64,000 bases of DNA from Delphinus delphis. Its lineage: Eukaryota; Chordata; Mammalia; Artiodactyla; Delphinidae. Where the stretch lies: the NCBI RefSeq assembly GCF_949987515.2, contig NC_082689.1, positions 104,942,957 through 105,006,956 of the forward strand. The letters run 5' to 3'. Position 1 is the stretch's first letter. Every line of letters starts with the position of its first letter. Made by a program: the position numbers and the translations under genes. Positions 23,066 to 34,439 of this stretch are shown piece by piece. The notes beneath the pieces are model-generated. The model made no database searches and was not told the DNA's origin. It saw only the letters and a list, made by a program, of their open reading frames with translations.

Positions 23066-24731
23066 TTGCAGCTTAGAAGAGGGTTTCCTTCAAGTGTTTA
23101 GCAGAAAATTTTCACTCCAAAGTCAGGAAAATATCTTCTGCAGACAGAGTAAGTGAGATTTGATACTTTCCTTCAAATCATTTTAAAGAGTTGTGCCCTT
23201 GAGCATCTCATCAGTCTGAGAAGATGAAGACATGTTGTCCATAGGTATATTTTGGCTATAAATGGTTGAGGTATATCATAACGAGCAAAGGTATTGGTAT
23301 TCGTCCCCAAGGTTTTTATGTTCAGTGTATTCAAACTTCAAAAATGTGGTTTTATTTGCTTAACATAGCTATAAAATATAACTCCGAGTAGTTTAGAGCA
23401 AATGATGGTTTTAAGTTAGCCTGAAATAGCTTAGTTCCCATTGACCACTAGTGACCGTTTACCGGAGAGACTTTGGGATTGGTTATCAAATCTGTACAGA
23501 GAAGGGCAAACATTCTTATCTTTAATATATTTGTCTTCAAAGTCATTGATTACAGCTGTCACAGCAAGGCTGAAGGCCTCTTGTGAATTAGCAAGCAGAG
23601 GTTTTGTGGTCACAGTGGGGTAGAGAATAATGGCGGGGGACTTTTAAAAATTAAAGTACACTTGTGAGTGTGCATTTAAAGTGCTTTGTTTTTCTTTTCT
23701 TTTTCTTTCTTTTTGTTTTTCTTTTGGAAATTCTGACCACCCTATTAAGGCATGACTGATTTGGTTAGAACTTGAACTCTTCATTAATTTCAAACTCAAC
23801 CCATTCACTCCAGGACATTTGACACAACATTAAAGAAAAAAAATCAGCTTTTAAAAAAGTAGTATCCTAGGCTACAGAAAGCATCAATTCTTCTGCACAT
23901 AGTTGAGCACAATTCATGTTATCAGTGGAGGCATTAAAACTAAAAACAAAACAGAGTGACAGCCATACCTTTGAAAAATATTGTTGATCTCTTTGGCTAT
24001 ATTACAATTTTGGCACTTAACTAAAATTTCTTTTAAAATTTAGAATACAAGAAATATTTTTCAAAGCAGTTAGTTTGCAAATTTTATAACTTCTCCAATG
24101 ATATGACTTAAATTTTTAAAATAGTCTCTCTTATTTCATAAAAATTTTCTGAGTCTGTAGATTCCTGATATTATTTAGTCCAGTACTGCCTTGCTTCATG
24201 TGTAGGAAAAATGCTTTGTAAAAAATTTAAAAATATAATATGTAAACATTTTTTATTCAAATCATTTTAAGACAAGAGAGCTTGGGTCAAGTTTAAGATA
24301 TACAACACAGAAAAATTTCTACAGTAGTTCTTGCAATGTATATAATAAATACAAACTAGGAATGCACTAAAGCTTGGCATTGACCTTGATATTTGACCAA
24401 AATCAGGTATTTGGCTTCTACTCTGGTCTTCAAAAGGCTGAATGTCTACTTCGATGTAATTTTGATCCTGTGATCAGATATATTACCATCAATTTAAACA
24501 CAGTAATGTCATTAGTACTGTAAATAACACATACCATTTGGATTTGTTAATGCCTAAATATTCTTTTCCAGATATAGAAAGACTTCTATCTATAAGTTGA
24601 AGTGAACAATTTTCTGCCTACTTTATACATAGAAAAGTTTCTACTTACTTAAAGTATAAATGTACCTTACTGTTGCAACTATAAAATGCTGTAACATCAT
24701 CAAAGTTGATGTGAAGCCTGTTAAATTTATG
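23066..24731. other. AT-rich unassigned stretch
   Basis: About 1.7 kb, AT-rich, without a recognisable gene or repeat. A CT-rich tract runs 23685-23728. Confidence 0.4.
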
Positions 24732-24748
24732 TTAAAAACAAATAAAAA

Positions 24749-25654
24749 ATTCATCATTGAAACCATTTGGTCCTGAGCTTTTCTTTGTTAGGAGGTTTTT
24801 GATTATAGATCCAATCTCCTTATTCATTATTGGTCTGTTCAGATATTATATTTCTTCTTGATTCATTCTTGATAGGTTGTATTTTTCTAGAAATTTATCC
24901 ATTTCTCTAGATTATCCTATTGGTATATAATTGTTCATAATTGTCTCATAATCCTATTTTTATGGTATAATTTATAGTTTTTCCTCTTTCATTTCTAATT
25001 TTGAGTCTTCTCTCTTTTTTCTTAGTTAATCCAGCTTAAAGTTTGTCTATTTGTTTCTTTTTCCAAAAAAACCAACTCAATTTTGTTGATTTTTTTACAT
25101 ATTGTTTTTGTATTCTATGCTTTATTTCTGCTTGAATCTTTATTATTTCCTTCCTTCTGCTAACTTTAGGTTTAGCTTTTTTCTTCCTTTTTTAGTTTTT
25201 AGAGGTATGAAATATTATTTATTTAAGATCTTTCTTCTTTTTAGATATTAGCATTTATATCTATAAACCTCCCTCTTAGTACTCCTTTTGCTGCATCCCA
25301 TAAGTTTTGATATGTTGTGTTTTCATGTTCATTTTTCTCAAAATATTTTCTAATCTTCCTATGATTTCTTCTTTGACCCATTTGTTCTTCAGGAGTTAGT
25401 TATTTAATTTTCACACATTCGTGAATTTTCCAGTTTTCCTTCTATTATTGATGCTACTTTAATACTCTTGTGGTTGGAAAAGATGCTTGGTATTATTTAA
25501 AATTTTCAAAATTTATTAAGGGTTATTTTGTGAACTAAAATGTCATCTATCCTAGAAAATGTACCACAGGCTCTTGTGAAAAATCTGTATTCTGTTGCTT
25601 TTGGGTAAAATGCTCTCTATACCTGTAGGTCCATTTTGTCTATATGTTATTCAA
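24749..25654 (-). mobile_element. L1 5' segment, inverted (twin priming)
   Basis: Antisense L1 ORF2. Read on the minus strand it runs through the region between the endonuclease and reverse transcriptase domains and ends at the 'aaagctcaggaccaaatgg' block (minus strand of about 24760-24780), which encodes the (S)PGPNG-like start of the RT domain. The same element resumes on the plus strand at 25652, almost exactly where this part stops. See the paired 3' segment. Confidence 0.85.
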
Positions 25655-28318
25655 GAAGAATTAATACTGTTCTTCTTAAACTTTTCCAAAAAACTTAGGG
25701 AAGAGTGGACACTTCCAGCCTCATTTTATGAGGCCTGCTACTATCCTGATGCCAAAACCAGACAAAGGTTGTACAGAAAACTACAGGCCAATATCCCTGA
25801 TGAACATAAATACAAAAATCTTCAATAAAATACTAGCAAACTGAATTCAACAGCACATTTAAAAGATCATACATAATTACTATGTGGAATTTATCCCCAG
25901 GATGCAAGGATAGTTCAACATATAAAATCAATTAATGTGATACATGACAACAGAATGAAGGATAAAAGTCACATGATTATCTCAACTGATGCAAAAAAAG
26001 CATTTGACAAAATTCAACATTGTTTCATGATAAAAATTCTCAATAAATTATGTATACAAAATATTTACCTCAACATAATAAAAGCCATTTATGAAAAGCT
26101 CACAGCTAACATCATAATTAATGTTAGAAAAACCAAAAACATCCCCCTAAGATCAAAGATGACCACTCTTACCACTCCAATTAAACACAGTACTAGAACT
26201 TTTAGCCAGAGCAATTAGACAAGGGAAAGAAATAAGAGGTGTACATTCATTTTGTTGTGAAGCTGAAACTAACATACCATTGTAAAGCAATTATACTCCA
26301 ATAAAGATGTTAAAAAAAAAAAAATAAATAAATAAATAAATAAAAAGGTGTACAAATCAGAAAAGAAGAAGTAAAATTATCTTTGCAGATGAAATGATCT
26401 TATTATAGAAAACTCTAATGGCTACACACACACAAAACTGTGAGAGCTAATAAATATATTCAGTAAAGTAGCTGAATACAAAATTGACATATGAAAATCA
26501 ATTGCATTTCTATAAATTAATGACAAACTAGCCAAAAAGATAATCAAAAAAACAATCTCATTTACAATAGCATAAAAAATAAAATACTTAACAATAAACT
26601 CAACTAAAGTGTTTAAAGATTTGTACTCTGAAAACTACAAACAACTGATGAAAGAGATTAAAGAAGACACCAATAATAGGAAAGACATCCTCTGTTCATG
26701 GATTGGAAGACTTAATAATGTGAAAATGTCTTTACTACCTAGAATGATCTAGATTGAAAACAATCCCTATCAAAATCCTAATGGCATTTTTTATAGAAAT
26801 AGAAAAACCCATCCTAAAATTGACATGAAATCACAAAAATCCCTGAATAACCAAAGCAACCTTGAAAAAGAACAAACCTAGAAATATCACACTTCCTGAT
26901 TTCAAAATATATATAAGCCTACAGTAATTAAAGCAGTATGGTACTCGGATAAACCAAACATACAGACTAATAGAATAGCGAGCCCAGAAATAAACACATA
27001 CACATACTGTCAACTAATTTTTGACAAGGATGCTTAGAATACACAATGAAATAGTCTCTTCAACAAATGGTGTTCAGAAACTGGATATCCACATGCAAAA
27101 GAATAAAATTGTATACTTATAACTACAAAAAAAAAATAAAAATGGATTAGAGATTTAAACATAAGACCTAAAACTGTAAAACTCTTAGAAGAAAACATAG
27201 GGGAAAATCTTCATGACACCAGTCTAGGAATGACTAATGGGATATGACACCAAAAGCCCAAGCAAAAGCAAAATCAGATAAGGGGGTTTACAGCAAGCTA
27301 AAAAGCATCAACACAGCAAAGGAAATAATCAACAGAATAAAAAGAAGACCCATGGGAGAAAATATCTGCAAACCATATATATCTGGTAAGTGGTTAAAAG
27401 CCCTAATGCTTAAGGATCTCCTACAACTCACTAGCAAAAAAAACAAATAATCCAATTTTAAAATGGGCAAAGAACTTGACTAGACATCTTTTGCCAAAAT
27501 GACATACAAATGGCTAACAGGTTCATAAAAAGATACTCAACATCACTAACCCTCAGAGAAATGCAAGTCAAAACCAAAATGAGCTATCACCTCATACCTG
27601 TTAGAATGACATTTTTTTTTTTTTTAAGAAAAAAGTACTGGTGACAATATGGAGAAACTGGAACTCTTGTATACTGTTTGTGGCAATGTGAGATGGTGTG
27701 ACCGCTATGGAAAACAGTATGAAGATTCCTCAAAAAATTAAAAATAGAACTACCATATGATCCAGTAATTCCCCTTCTGAGTATATACCCAAATGAATGG
27801 GAAGCAGGGTCTCAAAGCAATATCTATACTCCTGTGTTCACTGCAGCATTATTCACTATAGCCAAGATGTGGAAGCAACCTAAGTGATGAATGGATAAAG
27901 ATGTCGTATATGTATATACATGGAATATTATTCAGCCATGAGAAGGAAGGAAGTCTTGTCATTAGTGACAAGCGGCTGTACCTTGAGGGCATCATGCTAA
28001 GTGAAATAAGCCAGACTCAGAAGAAGAAATACTGTATTATTCCACTTACATGATGTATCTAAAAGAGTCAAATTTGTAGCGAGAAAGAGTAGAATGGTGG
28101 TTATCAGGGGCTTGTGGGAGGGGAATGGGAAGTTTCAGTTCAGATATAAAGTTTCAGTTATACAAGATGATTCAGTTCTAGAGCTCTGCTTTACAACATT
28201 GTGCCTATAGCTAGCAATACTGTATTGTGTGCTTAAAAGTTTGCTAAGGTGGTAGACTCCATGTTAAGTGTTCTTAACACAATTAAAAATAATAAAGAAT
28301 AAATAAAAATTAAAAACC
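25652..28318 (+). mobile_element. L1 3' segment (RT to poly-A) of the twin-primed copy
   Basis: Starts inside the RT domain ('aagaagaattaatac', E-E-L-I) and runs through decayed 'PDAKT', 'NIFNKILAN', '[10 protein letters not shown]' coding blocks, the ORF2 C-terminus and an old-type L1 3'UTR ('gcctatagctagcaatactgtattgtg', 'gtagactccatgttaagtgttctta'), to an A-rich end. All frames are broken. A candidate target-site duplication is 'ttaaaaac[a/c]aat' at 24732-24744 and 28310-28322. A younger L1 tail interrupts it at 26246-26345. Confidence 0.88.
26246..26345 (+). mobile_element. Short L1 3' tail inside the older L1
   Basis: 'gaagctgaaactaacataccattgtaaagcaattatactccaataaagatgtt' then A13 and an (ATAA)n microsatellite (26323-26345). 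Flanked by 'aggtgtaca' at 26237-26245 and 26346-26354. Same subfamily end as the full-length L1 at 54-61 kb, so younger than its host. Confidence 0.88.
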
Positions 28319-28323
28319 AATGA

Positions 28324-28665
28324 AGATTCCATTTTATATATGTACCACATCTTTATCCATTCCTATTTTCTGCAAACAGATTGTACCTTCTTCATTTTTT
28401 TTTCCTGTGCTATACAGTAGGTCCTCACCAGCCATCTACTTCATACATAGTAGTGTACATATGTTAATCCCAATCTCCCAAGCCATCCCACCTCCCCCTC
28501 CCCCCTTGGTGTCCATACATGTATTCTCTATGTCTGTGTTTCTACTTCTGCTTTGCACATAGGTTAATCTGTGCCATTTTTATAAATTGCACATGTATGC
28601 ATTAATATATTTGTTTTTTTTTTCTCTTTCTGACTTACTTTACCCTGTATGACAGTTTCAGTTTA
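28324..28665 (-). mobile_element. L1 3'UTR fragment (minus), rearranged
   Basis: Antisense L1 3'UTR blocks: 'cctgtgctatacagtagg' (28406), 'cttcatacatagtagtgtac' (28441), 'ccccttggtgtccatac' (28503), 'ctctttctgacttactttaccctgtatgacag' (28624). The first 40 bases ('attccattttatatatgtaccacatctttatcc') belong downstream of these in a normal L1, so the piece is out of order. Confidence 0.7.
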
Positions 28666-28820
28666 GGAAGGAGAAAAATTCGGGAGATGAATGACGGTGA
28701 GAGTTGCACAACAATGTGAATATACTTAGTGCCACTGAAATGTACAGTTAAATATGGTTAAAATAGTATGTCTTATATTATGTGACTTTTACCACAATAA
28801 AACAACAACAACAAAAAAAA
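28666..28820 (+). mobile_element. Old L1M 3' end (plus)
   Basis: 'gtgagagttgcacaacaatgtgaatatacttagtgccactgaaatgtac', 'ggttaaaatagtatgtctt', 'gtgacttttaccacaataaa', then an A-rich tail. A characteristic old L1 terminus. Confidence 0.7.
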
Positions 28821-28894
28821 CCCAATGAGAACTCTCAGATAATTAAATAGCAACATAAATTGGTTGTGACATAAATATTAAGAAAGAGTGCCTT

Positions 28895-29080
28895 CAGGGA
28901 GATCAACTTGATGCTTTGTGATTACCTAGAGGGGTGGGTTAATGAGAGTGGGAGGTAGGCTCAAGAGGGAGGGGATATGGGAATATATGTATGCATATAG
29001 CTGATTTACTTTGTTGTACAGTAGAAACTATCACAACATTGTAAAGCAATTATACTCTAATAAATATGTAAAAAAAAAAA
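28895..29080 (+). mobile_element. L1 3' tail, 5'-truncated
   Basis: The L1 3'UTR end of the young cetartiodactyl type: 'gtgattacctagaggggtggg', 'gggatatgggaatatatgtatgc', 'acattgtaaagcaattatactctaataaatatg', A-run. Flanks 'aaagagtgc[c/a]tt' at 28883-28893 and about 29078-29089 look like its target-site duplication. Confidence 0.88.
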
Positions 29081-29204
29081 GAGTGCATTAAGTAGTTAAT
29101 TTAGATATAATATTTTCTTTTTGATTTAACAAAATTTAGAAAAGCTTGAAAATTATTAAAAGTTGTATTATATTTTAATAATACTTTAAAAATAAAATTC
29201 TGGA

Positions 29205-29984
29205 TTATTCTTTTTTTAGAAAATAATATACTGAGGTGAAATTCATATAACATAAAATTAACCCTTTTAAAGTGAACAATTCAGTGGGTATTGATACATT
29301 CACAAAATATTCTACAGCCACTGCCTTTATGTAGTTCCAAAACATTTCCATCATGCCAAAGTAGAACTCACTACCATTATAGTTTTCCCTGCTCCCCTCT
29401 AACCCTAGAAACCATCAACCTGTTTGATTTCTCTCTATAGATTTAACTATCCTTGATATTTCATATAAATTGAGTTCTACAGTGTGACCTTTTGTATCTG
29501 GCTTCTTTTACTTAGCATAATGCTTTTGAGATTTATTCACACTGTAGCATGCATCAGTACTTCATTTATTTTGATGGCTAAGTAATATTCCATTGTATAT
29601 ATATCACAATTTGCTTATACATTAATCTTCTGATGGACATTCAGTCTGTTACCATCTTTTGGCTACGGTGAATATTGCTGCTAAAACATGCACTTAGGTA
29701 TACTAGTTTGGGTAGCTGTTTTCAGTTGTTTCGGACATACAAGAGTGTAATTATGGGCTCATATGGCTGTTGGATGTTTAACTTATTCAGGAACTGCCAA
29801 AACGGTTTGCACAGTGGTTGAACCATTTTACAGGATCCCACCAGCACTTTATGAGGGCTCTATGTCTCCATACCCTTGCCAAACTTGTCATTTTCTGGTG
29901 TTCTGGTTTTAGTCACCCTACTGTGACTGAAGTGGTACTTCATTGTGATTTTAATTTGCATTTCCCTAATGATGAATGATATTG
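29205..29984 (-). mobile_element. Old L1M (minus), part 1
   Basis: An antisense old L1: 3'UTR 'aatatactgaggtgaaattcatataacataaaattaacccttttaaag' and onward to 'tgatggctaagtaatattccattgtatat', 'gaactgccaaaacggtttgcac' and 'gatttgcatttccctaatgatgaatgatattgag'. The element breaks off at about 29984 and resumes at about 31021. Confidence 0.82.
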
Positions 29985-29986
29985 AG

Positions 29987-30011
29987 TTGTTTTGTTTGTT
30001 TTGTTTTTTCC
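29987..30011 (-). repeat. Poly-A tail (seen as T-rich) of the NDUFS6 retrocopy
   Basis: A T-rich run with interspersed G that, on the minus strand, reads as a decayed poly-A tail. It marks the 3' end of the minus-strand insertion in the old L1, the other end lying near 31018. Confidence 0.6.
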
Positions 30012-30577
30012 TTGAGAAAAACACCTTTCCTTCAGCACTAGTGATGGGATACTTACAGCACTAGGGTCTCATGAGTCACACCATCATGGAAGTGTTACTG
30101 AACAGTTGACCAAAACCAGCTGCCTTGGCCAGGCCCACTTGCCTGAGTTGTCTCACAACAGGAGGTCCCAATAAGGAACATGGTGCTGCCACTGAAAACT
30201 AACCAGGAGAATTTGGGAGGGGCCCAAAGAGGGAGGAGACGACCAGCCTACCAGAGCCCTTCTCACTGGAATCCATCTCAGCTGAGCGACGCATGTGCCA
30301 CCAGGAAGGACCCTGAGTCAGACTAACTATGGGACAAGCCAGAGATTGGCCAGAGACAACCAGGAAGCTAACCCCATCACCATAAAACCAGAGACTGTGA
30401 GCCATGAGGCAGAGCAGTTCTCCTGGGTTCCCTTACCCTGCTGCTCTCTGCCCAGGGCCCTCCTTCCAAGTAAAGTCTCTTGCTTTGTCAGCATGTGTGT
30501 CTCCTTGGACTATTCATTTCTGAGTGTTACACAAGAGCCCACTCTCAGGCCCTGGAAGGGTAACCCTTCCTGCAACA
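30012..30577 (+). mobile_element. Solo LTR of an ERV1-like retrovirus
   Basis: About 565 bp with an LTR layout. It starts near 'tgagaaaaacacc' (30013). A TATA-like 'cataaaa' lies at 30381-30387. A polyadenylation signal variant 'agtaaa' lies at 30469-30474, before 'gtctcttgctttgtcagc', typical of the gammaretroviral R/U5. The 3' end is 'agggtaacccttcctgcaaca'. No primer-binding site or viral genes follow, so it is a solo LTR. I could not find a clean 4-bp target duplication, so both ends are approximate. Confidence 0.68.
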
Positions 30578-30591
30578 CTCCTGTGCAGCCC

Positions 30592-30946
30592 CTAGTGATG
30601 GTGCTGTCTGACCTGGAGTCCACAGTAGCCACACAGCCTATCTTTGTCTCTTTGTCCAGGTTTATGTACACTTTGGGGTGGGCAAGGGTACCCCAGCACC
30701 CTCACACTATATCACTCGACTGCTGACTTGGCTCACAGGCTGCTCTGCTATCAGATGGTTGGTGAAGTTCTCATTCACCTCTTTCTGATGACCTACAAAT
30801 CGAACTTTCCTGTTGTCTTCATCATCATAAACCTGGCCAGTGTGTGCGTGACCTTCTCCGTGATCTGCGAGGTCCACACCCCACAGCACCTGGCGCCCAC
30901 TCCCCACCAAGCCCAGCAGCCGGAGGAAGGTCACTGCCGCGGCCAC
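30592..30946 (-). pseudogene. NDUFS6: NDUFS6 processed pseudogene
   Basis: An intronless, decayed copy of NDUFS6, the zinc-binding 13-kDa accessory subunit of mitochondrial complex I (about 124 residues in mammals). Recognised from conserved blocks: a MAAAxTF-like start, [38 protein letters not shown], then HPKVYINLDKETK in another frame, and the exact carboxy end CGYCGLQVRQHHH followed by a stop at 30592-30594. Disabling changes: the start codon is GTG (30944-30946), an in-frame stop follows RVI (30707-30709), there are at least two frameshifts (before HPKVY and before CGYC), and the presequence is shortened. Both cysteines of the CxxC zinc site remain. It lies within an antisense L1 with a poly-A tail, so it arose by L1-driven retroposition. 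Not expected to make protein. Confidence 0.93.
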
Positions 30947-31020
30947 CTTTCAGGTTGACCCTTGACCCGGTGCGTGGACGCTTGCAGCTCCGAGAACCCA
31001 CACATGCGCACTGCTCAGTA

Positions 31021-31980
31021 ATGAATATTTTTTTCATGTGCTTTTTTGGCAATTCGCATATCTCCTTTGTGCAAATGTCTGTTCAAGTCTCTTCCTCATT
31101 TTTAAATTGAGTTATTTGTCTTGTTCCTGTTGACTCGTAAAATTTCTTTTATATTCTAGATACTAGAACTTTATGAGAATTATAATTGGTATATAATTTT
31201 CTCCAATTCTCTAGGTTTTCTTTTCACTTTCTTGATGTCTTTTGATGCATAAAAGCTTTGAATTTGGATTAAATCTAATTTATCTCTGTATTTTTTTGTT
31301 GCTTTCCTTGTCATTTCTAAAAATCCATTTCCAAATCCAATGTCATGAAGATTTTCCCCCATAGTTTCTTTTAAGAGTTTTATGGTTTTATATTTAGGTC
31401 ATTCATCCACTCTGAGATTATTTTTTTATATGGTAAAATGTTGGGTCTAACTTTATTCTTTTGAATGCGGATATCCAGTTTTCCCAACTCCATTTGTGGA
31501 AGAGACTATTCTTTCCCATGTAATGATCTTGGACCCTGTCAGAAATCAATTGATTATAGATGTATGGGTTTATTTCTGCACTCTCAATTCTAGTCCATTG
31601 ATTTATATGTTTATGTGTGTCAGTGCCACACCATTTTGATTACTATAGCTTTGTAGAAAGTTTTGAAATTGGGAAGTGTATATCCTCTGGTTTTGTCCTT
31701 CTTTTTCAAGATTGTTGGCTATTCAGAGCCCAATTCAATTCCACATAAATATGAGCATTGGATTTTCCATTTTTGCAAAAAAGTCCCCTGGAGTATGGAC
31801 AGAGATTCCATTAAATCTGTAGATCACTTTGACATCTTAACAATATTAAGTCTTCCAATCCATGACAAGGGGATGACATACTGTTTATTTAAGTCTTCTT
31901 TAGTTTGTTTCAACAATGTTTCAAAATGTTTAATGTGTAAATCTTGTGCCTCCTTGGTTAAGTAATTTCTATGTATTTTA
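31021..31980 (-). mobile_element. Old L1M (minus), part 2
   Basis: Continues the element broken at 29984: 'ttttcatgtgcttttttggcaattcgcatatctcc', 'aattgagttatttgtcttgttcc', 'gtcttttgatgcataaaagctttg', 'tgggtctaactttattcttttgaatg', 'cagtgccacaccattttgattactatagctttgtag'. Antisense ORF2, non-coding. Confidence 0.83.
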
Positions 31981-31984
31981 TTCT

Positions 31985-32190
31985 TTAATTATGACCAAAT
32001 ATACATAGCATAAAATTTAACACTTTAACCATATGTAGGGTACAATTCAGTGGCATGAATGTATTTACACTGTTAGGCAATAATCATCACTGTCCATTTT
32101 CTGAACTTTTTTATAACCTCAATCCTAAACTCTGTACCATAAACAATAATTTTCTATTAATACATCCTCTCCCCATTGAATGGTCTCGTC
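31985..32190 (-). mobile_element. Second L1M 3' end (minus)
   Basis: 'atacatagcataaaatttaacactttaaccatatg', 'tacaattcagtggcatgaatgtatttac', 'ccataaacaataattttc' is an antisense L1M 3'UTR, so a different copy ends here. Confidence 0.7.
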
Positions 32191-32194
32191 ACTT

Positions 32195-32475
32195 GAATCA
32201 TTTTGCTAGGGCTGCCATAATAAAGTACCAGAGATTAGGTGGCTTAAACAACAGAAATTTATTTTCTCACAAATCTAGATCTACAGGCTAGAAGTCCAAG
32301 ATCAAGGTGTTGGCAGGATTGACTTCTTCTGAGGTCACTCTCCTTGGCATTTAGATAGGCTTTTCTCCCTATTTCTTCACATGGTCTTCCCTCTGAACAT
32401 GTCCAAATTATTTTTTTCTTATATAAACACCAGTCATAGGAAATAAGGTCTATTCAGCTCCACCTGGAATCAGGA
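32195..32475 (-). mobile_element. MaLR LTR fragment (minus)
   Basis: Antisense MLT1/MST-type LTR 3' part: 'ttttgctagggctgccataataaagtaccagagattaggtggcttaaacaacagaaatttattttctcac', then 'gaagtccaagatcaaggtgttggcagg', 'cttctgaggtcactctccttggc', 'tcttcacatggtcttccctctg'. The 5' portion of the LTR is missing or replaced after about 32475. Confidence 0.85.
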
Positions 32476-33834
32476 ACCAAGATCCCACACTGGGATTTCA
32501 GGGTGCCATCTTTAAGACCAATATCAAGCTGAAGAGGGTGGCCAAGGGCAAGTGAAATCACCACAAACTTTCCTACCATTTTTAAGTTTTCTTCTTATTG
32601 ATTCAGCATTCACTTGGTTGCTGTAAACTTTTGACTGTTTCCCAGAGTTCTGACTAAGTAGATTCTGACAAGTACTGCTTATTTTTAATGTTTTTGTGAA
32701 GGAACAGGAGTTTGGAGCTTCCTACTCCATCAATTTGCTGACCTCACTCTTCCAGATTTATTCTTGATCTCAGAAGTTAATTCTATGATAGAGATAATCA
32801 GTTTTGGCTTCAAGGTTCAGCTAGTTTTAAAAACTAGGTCTTTTTTGACAATTTGGCAAAAATACGTATTCACTGCACCTTATTATGGACATTGTAAAAT
32901 GTTCATTCTTGCCAAAGACTTTATTTATCCCTACTTTTTCCAAAACATAAATATGAGGAGTATTAATAAGGTTGCATAAATTACCTTTTGGAGAAGTAAA
33001 TGGTATTGTTGTTGGCTTGGCTATCTGTAGTGTTTAGTCATTTCTGAAACCTGAGAAACAAGATTTTTTTTTAAGTTTTATAACCAGGATCAGCTATTTA
33101 ACACTCGACTCAATTTAGTGATGCCCAAAGGCAAATTAAAATGAACTTAATTTGATAAAATCCTCTTTTCTAGCATAGAGATTTCAAGAAGAATGTTTTC
33201 AAAATGGAAACATGACCAAAAAAAATCTAGAGTTCAAGCCCAATGTAGTTATTAAGACCCACAAACAAGAAATAGTTTGTCTTTTAACTTAGCTGTACTT
33301 AGAAAAAAGCAAACAAACAAACAAAAAACAACCTTATATACACTTGTCATATACAACAGCATTCTAAAATTAAACTGTAGTGTACTAAGACCATCCCTCA
33401 GAGTTAACAGACATATCATGCCCCTTGTTAACAGTCGGTTTGGACTGGAATGATTCCTCACTCATTTTTTTTCTATTTCTTCACCATCACACACGTGTTT
33501 ATCATATTTGTTCTCAAACAATGTGTATTTCTATATAAGTATATATTTCAGTGATTCTAAAATAAATTTACATTACAATATAGAATAGGCTTGTTTCAAC
33601 GGAAAATACCCTTCTCCATCAAAGAACTTTGTTAGGTTTCTAGGGGATTATACTGGTCCTCTCACTCATCTTTCCCATCTGCCACCCTAGATAAGCTGCA
33701 GATCTACATGATGGGAGCATAATATTATAACATCCCTTTCTACTTCAGAGACAAGTTATACACTTATAAGATCCTGAACTTGTAAAATAGTAGTGCCAAA
33801 AATCCTTTAGGAGCTGAATGATCATTTACAACAT
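32476..33834. other. No gene seen; possible L1 remnant at start
   Basis: 32600-32765 ('ttggttgctgtaaacttttgactg', 'gaacaggagtttggagcttcctactcc') resembles part of an antisense old L1 but I could not place it. The rest is unassigned. Confidence 0.4.
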
Positions 33835-33960
33835 CTCAACTTAAAGACCGAGAAACTGAGGGTTTGTAAGGTATATTGACTTTTCCAGGGTCACATAATG
33901 AGGCAGCATAATGGGGACGTGAAGGATTAAATACTGAAATGAGTGCTGTAGGTAATTACA
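33835..33960 (-). mobile_element. MIR fragment (minus, possible)
   Basis: 'aaagaccgagaaactgagggtttgtaagg...tgacttttccagggtcacataatgaggcagc' follows the antisense MIR 'gatgaggaaactgagg...cttgcccaaggtcacacagc'. Confidence 0.55.
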
Positions 33961-34439
33961 CAGAAGGCAGAAATGGAAAGGATTTGAATTATTTAAAGGC
34001 TAGTTAACACTGCAGAGCACTTAAACTTTCACAGCACAGAAAGCACTTAAAATAGGGATACCACAGTCTATAAAAATGTATGGGTAGCTTGTTTTCAACC
34101 AAGATCTACTTGGCCAATCTAGAAAGTTCGTCTTGGGAAAGGTAAGGAGTTAACAGCCATTAAGATACAGATCTCTGTCTTGTGCAATATTATTTTCTCA
34201 TGGTTAAAATCAATCCAAGAAATTCGTACCATGAAGTCTGTCTGACTCTGATTTCCATGTGACTTCCACCATTGCACACTGCCTTCCAAGAGGCTGAGCA
34301 ATGAAGCTATTGAATCGGTCTACATTTTGGGAAGAAAACTTCAAATGCCAGTGTCTAGTAGGTAGGCTTTAATGTTGAGGCCAGCGATAAACTTTTGAGG
34401 ACAACCATGCCATGGCTAATTTCTATGACATTTAATTTG
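33961..34439. other. No gene seen
   Basis: Unassigned sequence. Confidence 0.35.

Noticed and set aside
30295..30726. 143-codon plus-strand frame as a gene
   Set aside because: It runs from inside the LTR into the antisense of the NDUFS6 pseudogene and has no domain. It is a chance frame across unrelated sequences.
30707..30946. NDUFS6-like frame as a functional short gene
   Set aside because: The start is GTG, it stops early, the rest is frameshifted, there are no introns, and it sits with a poly-A tail inside an L1. All point to a processed pseudogene.
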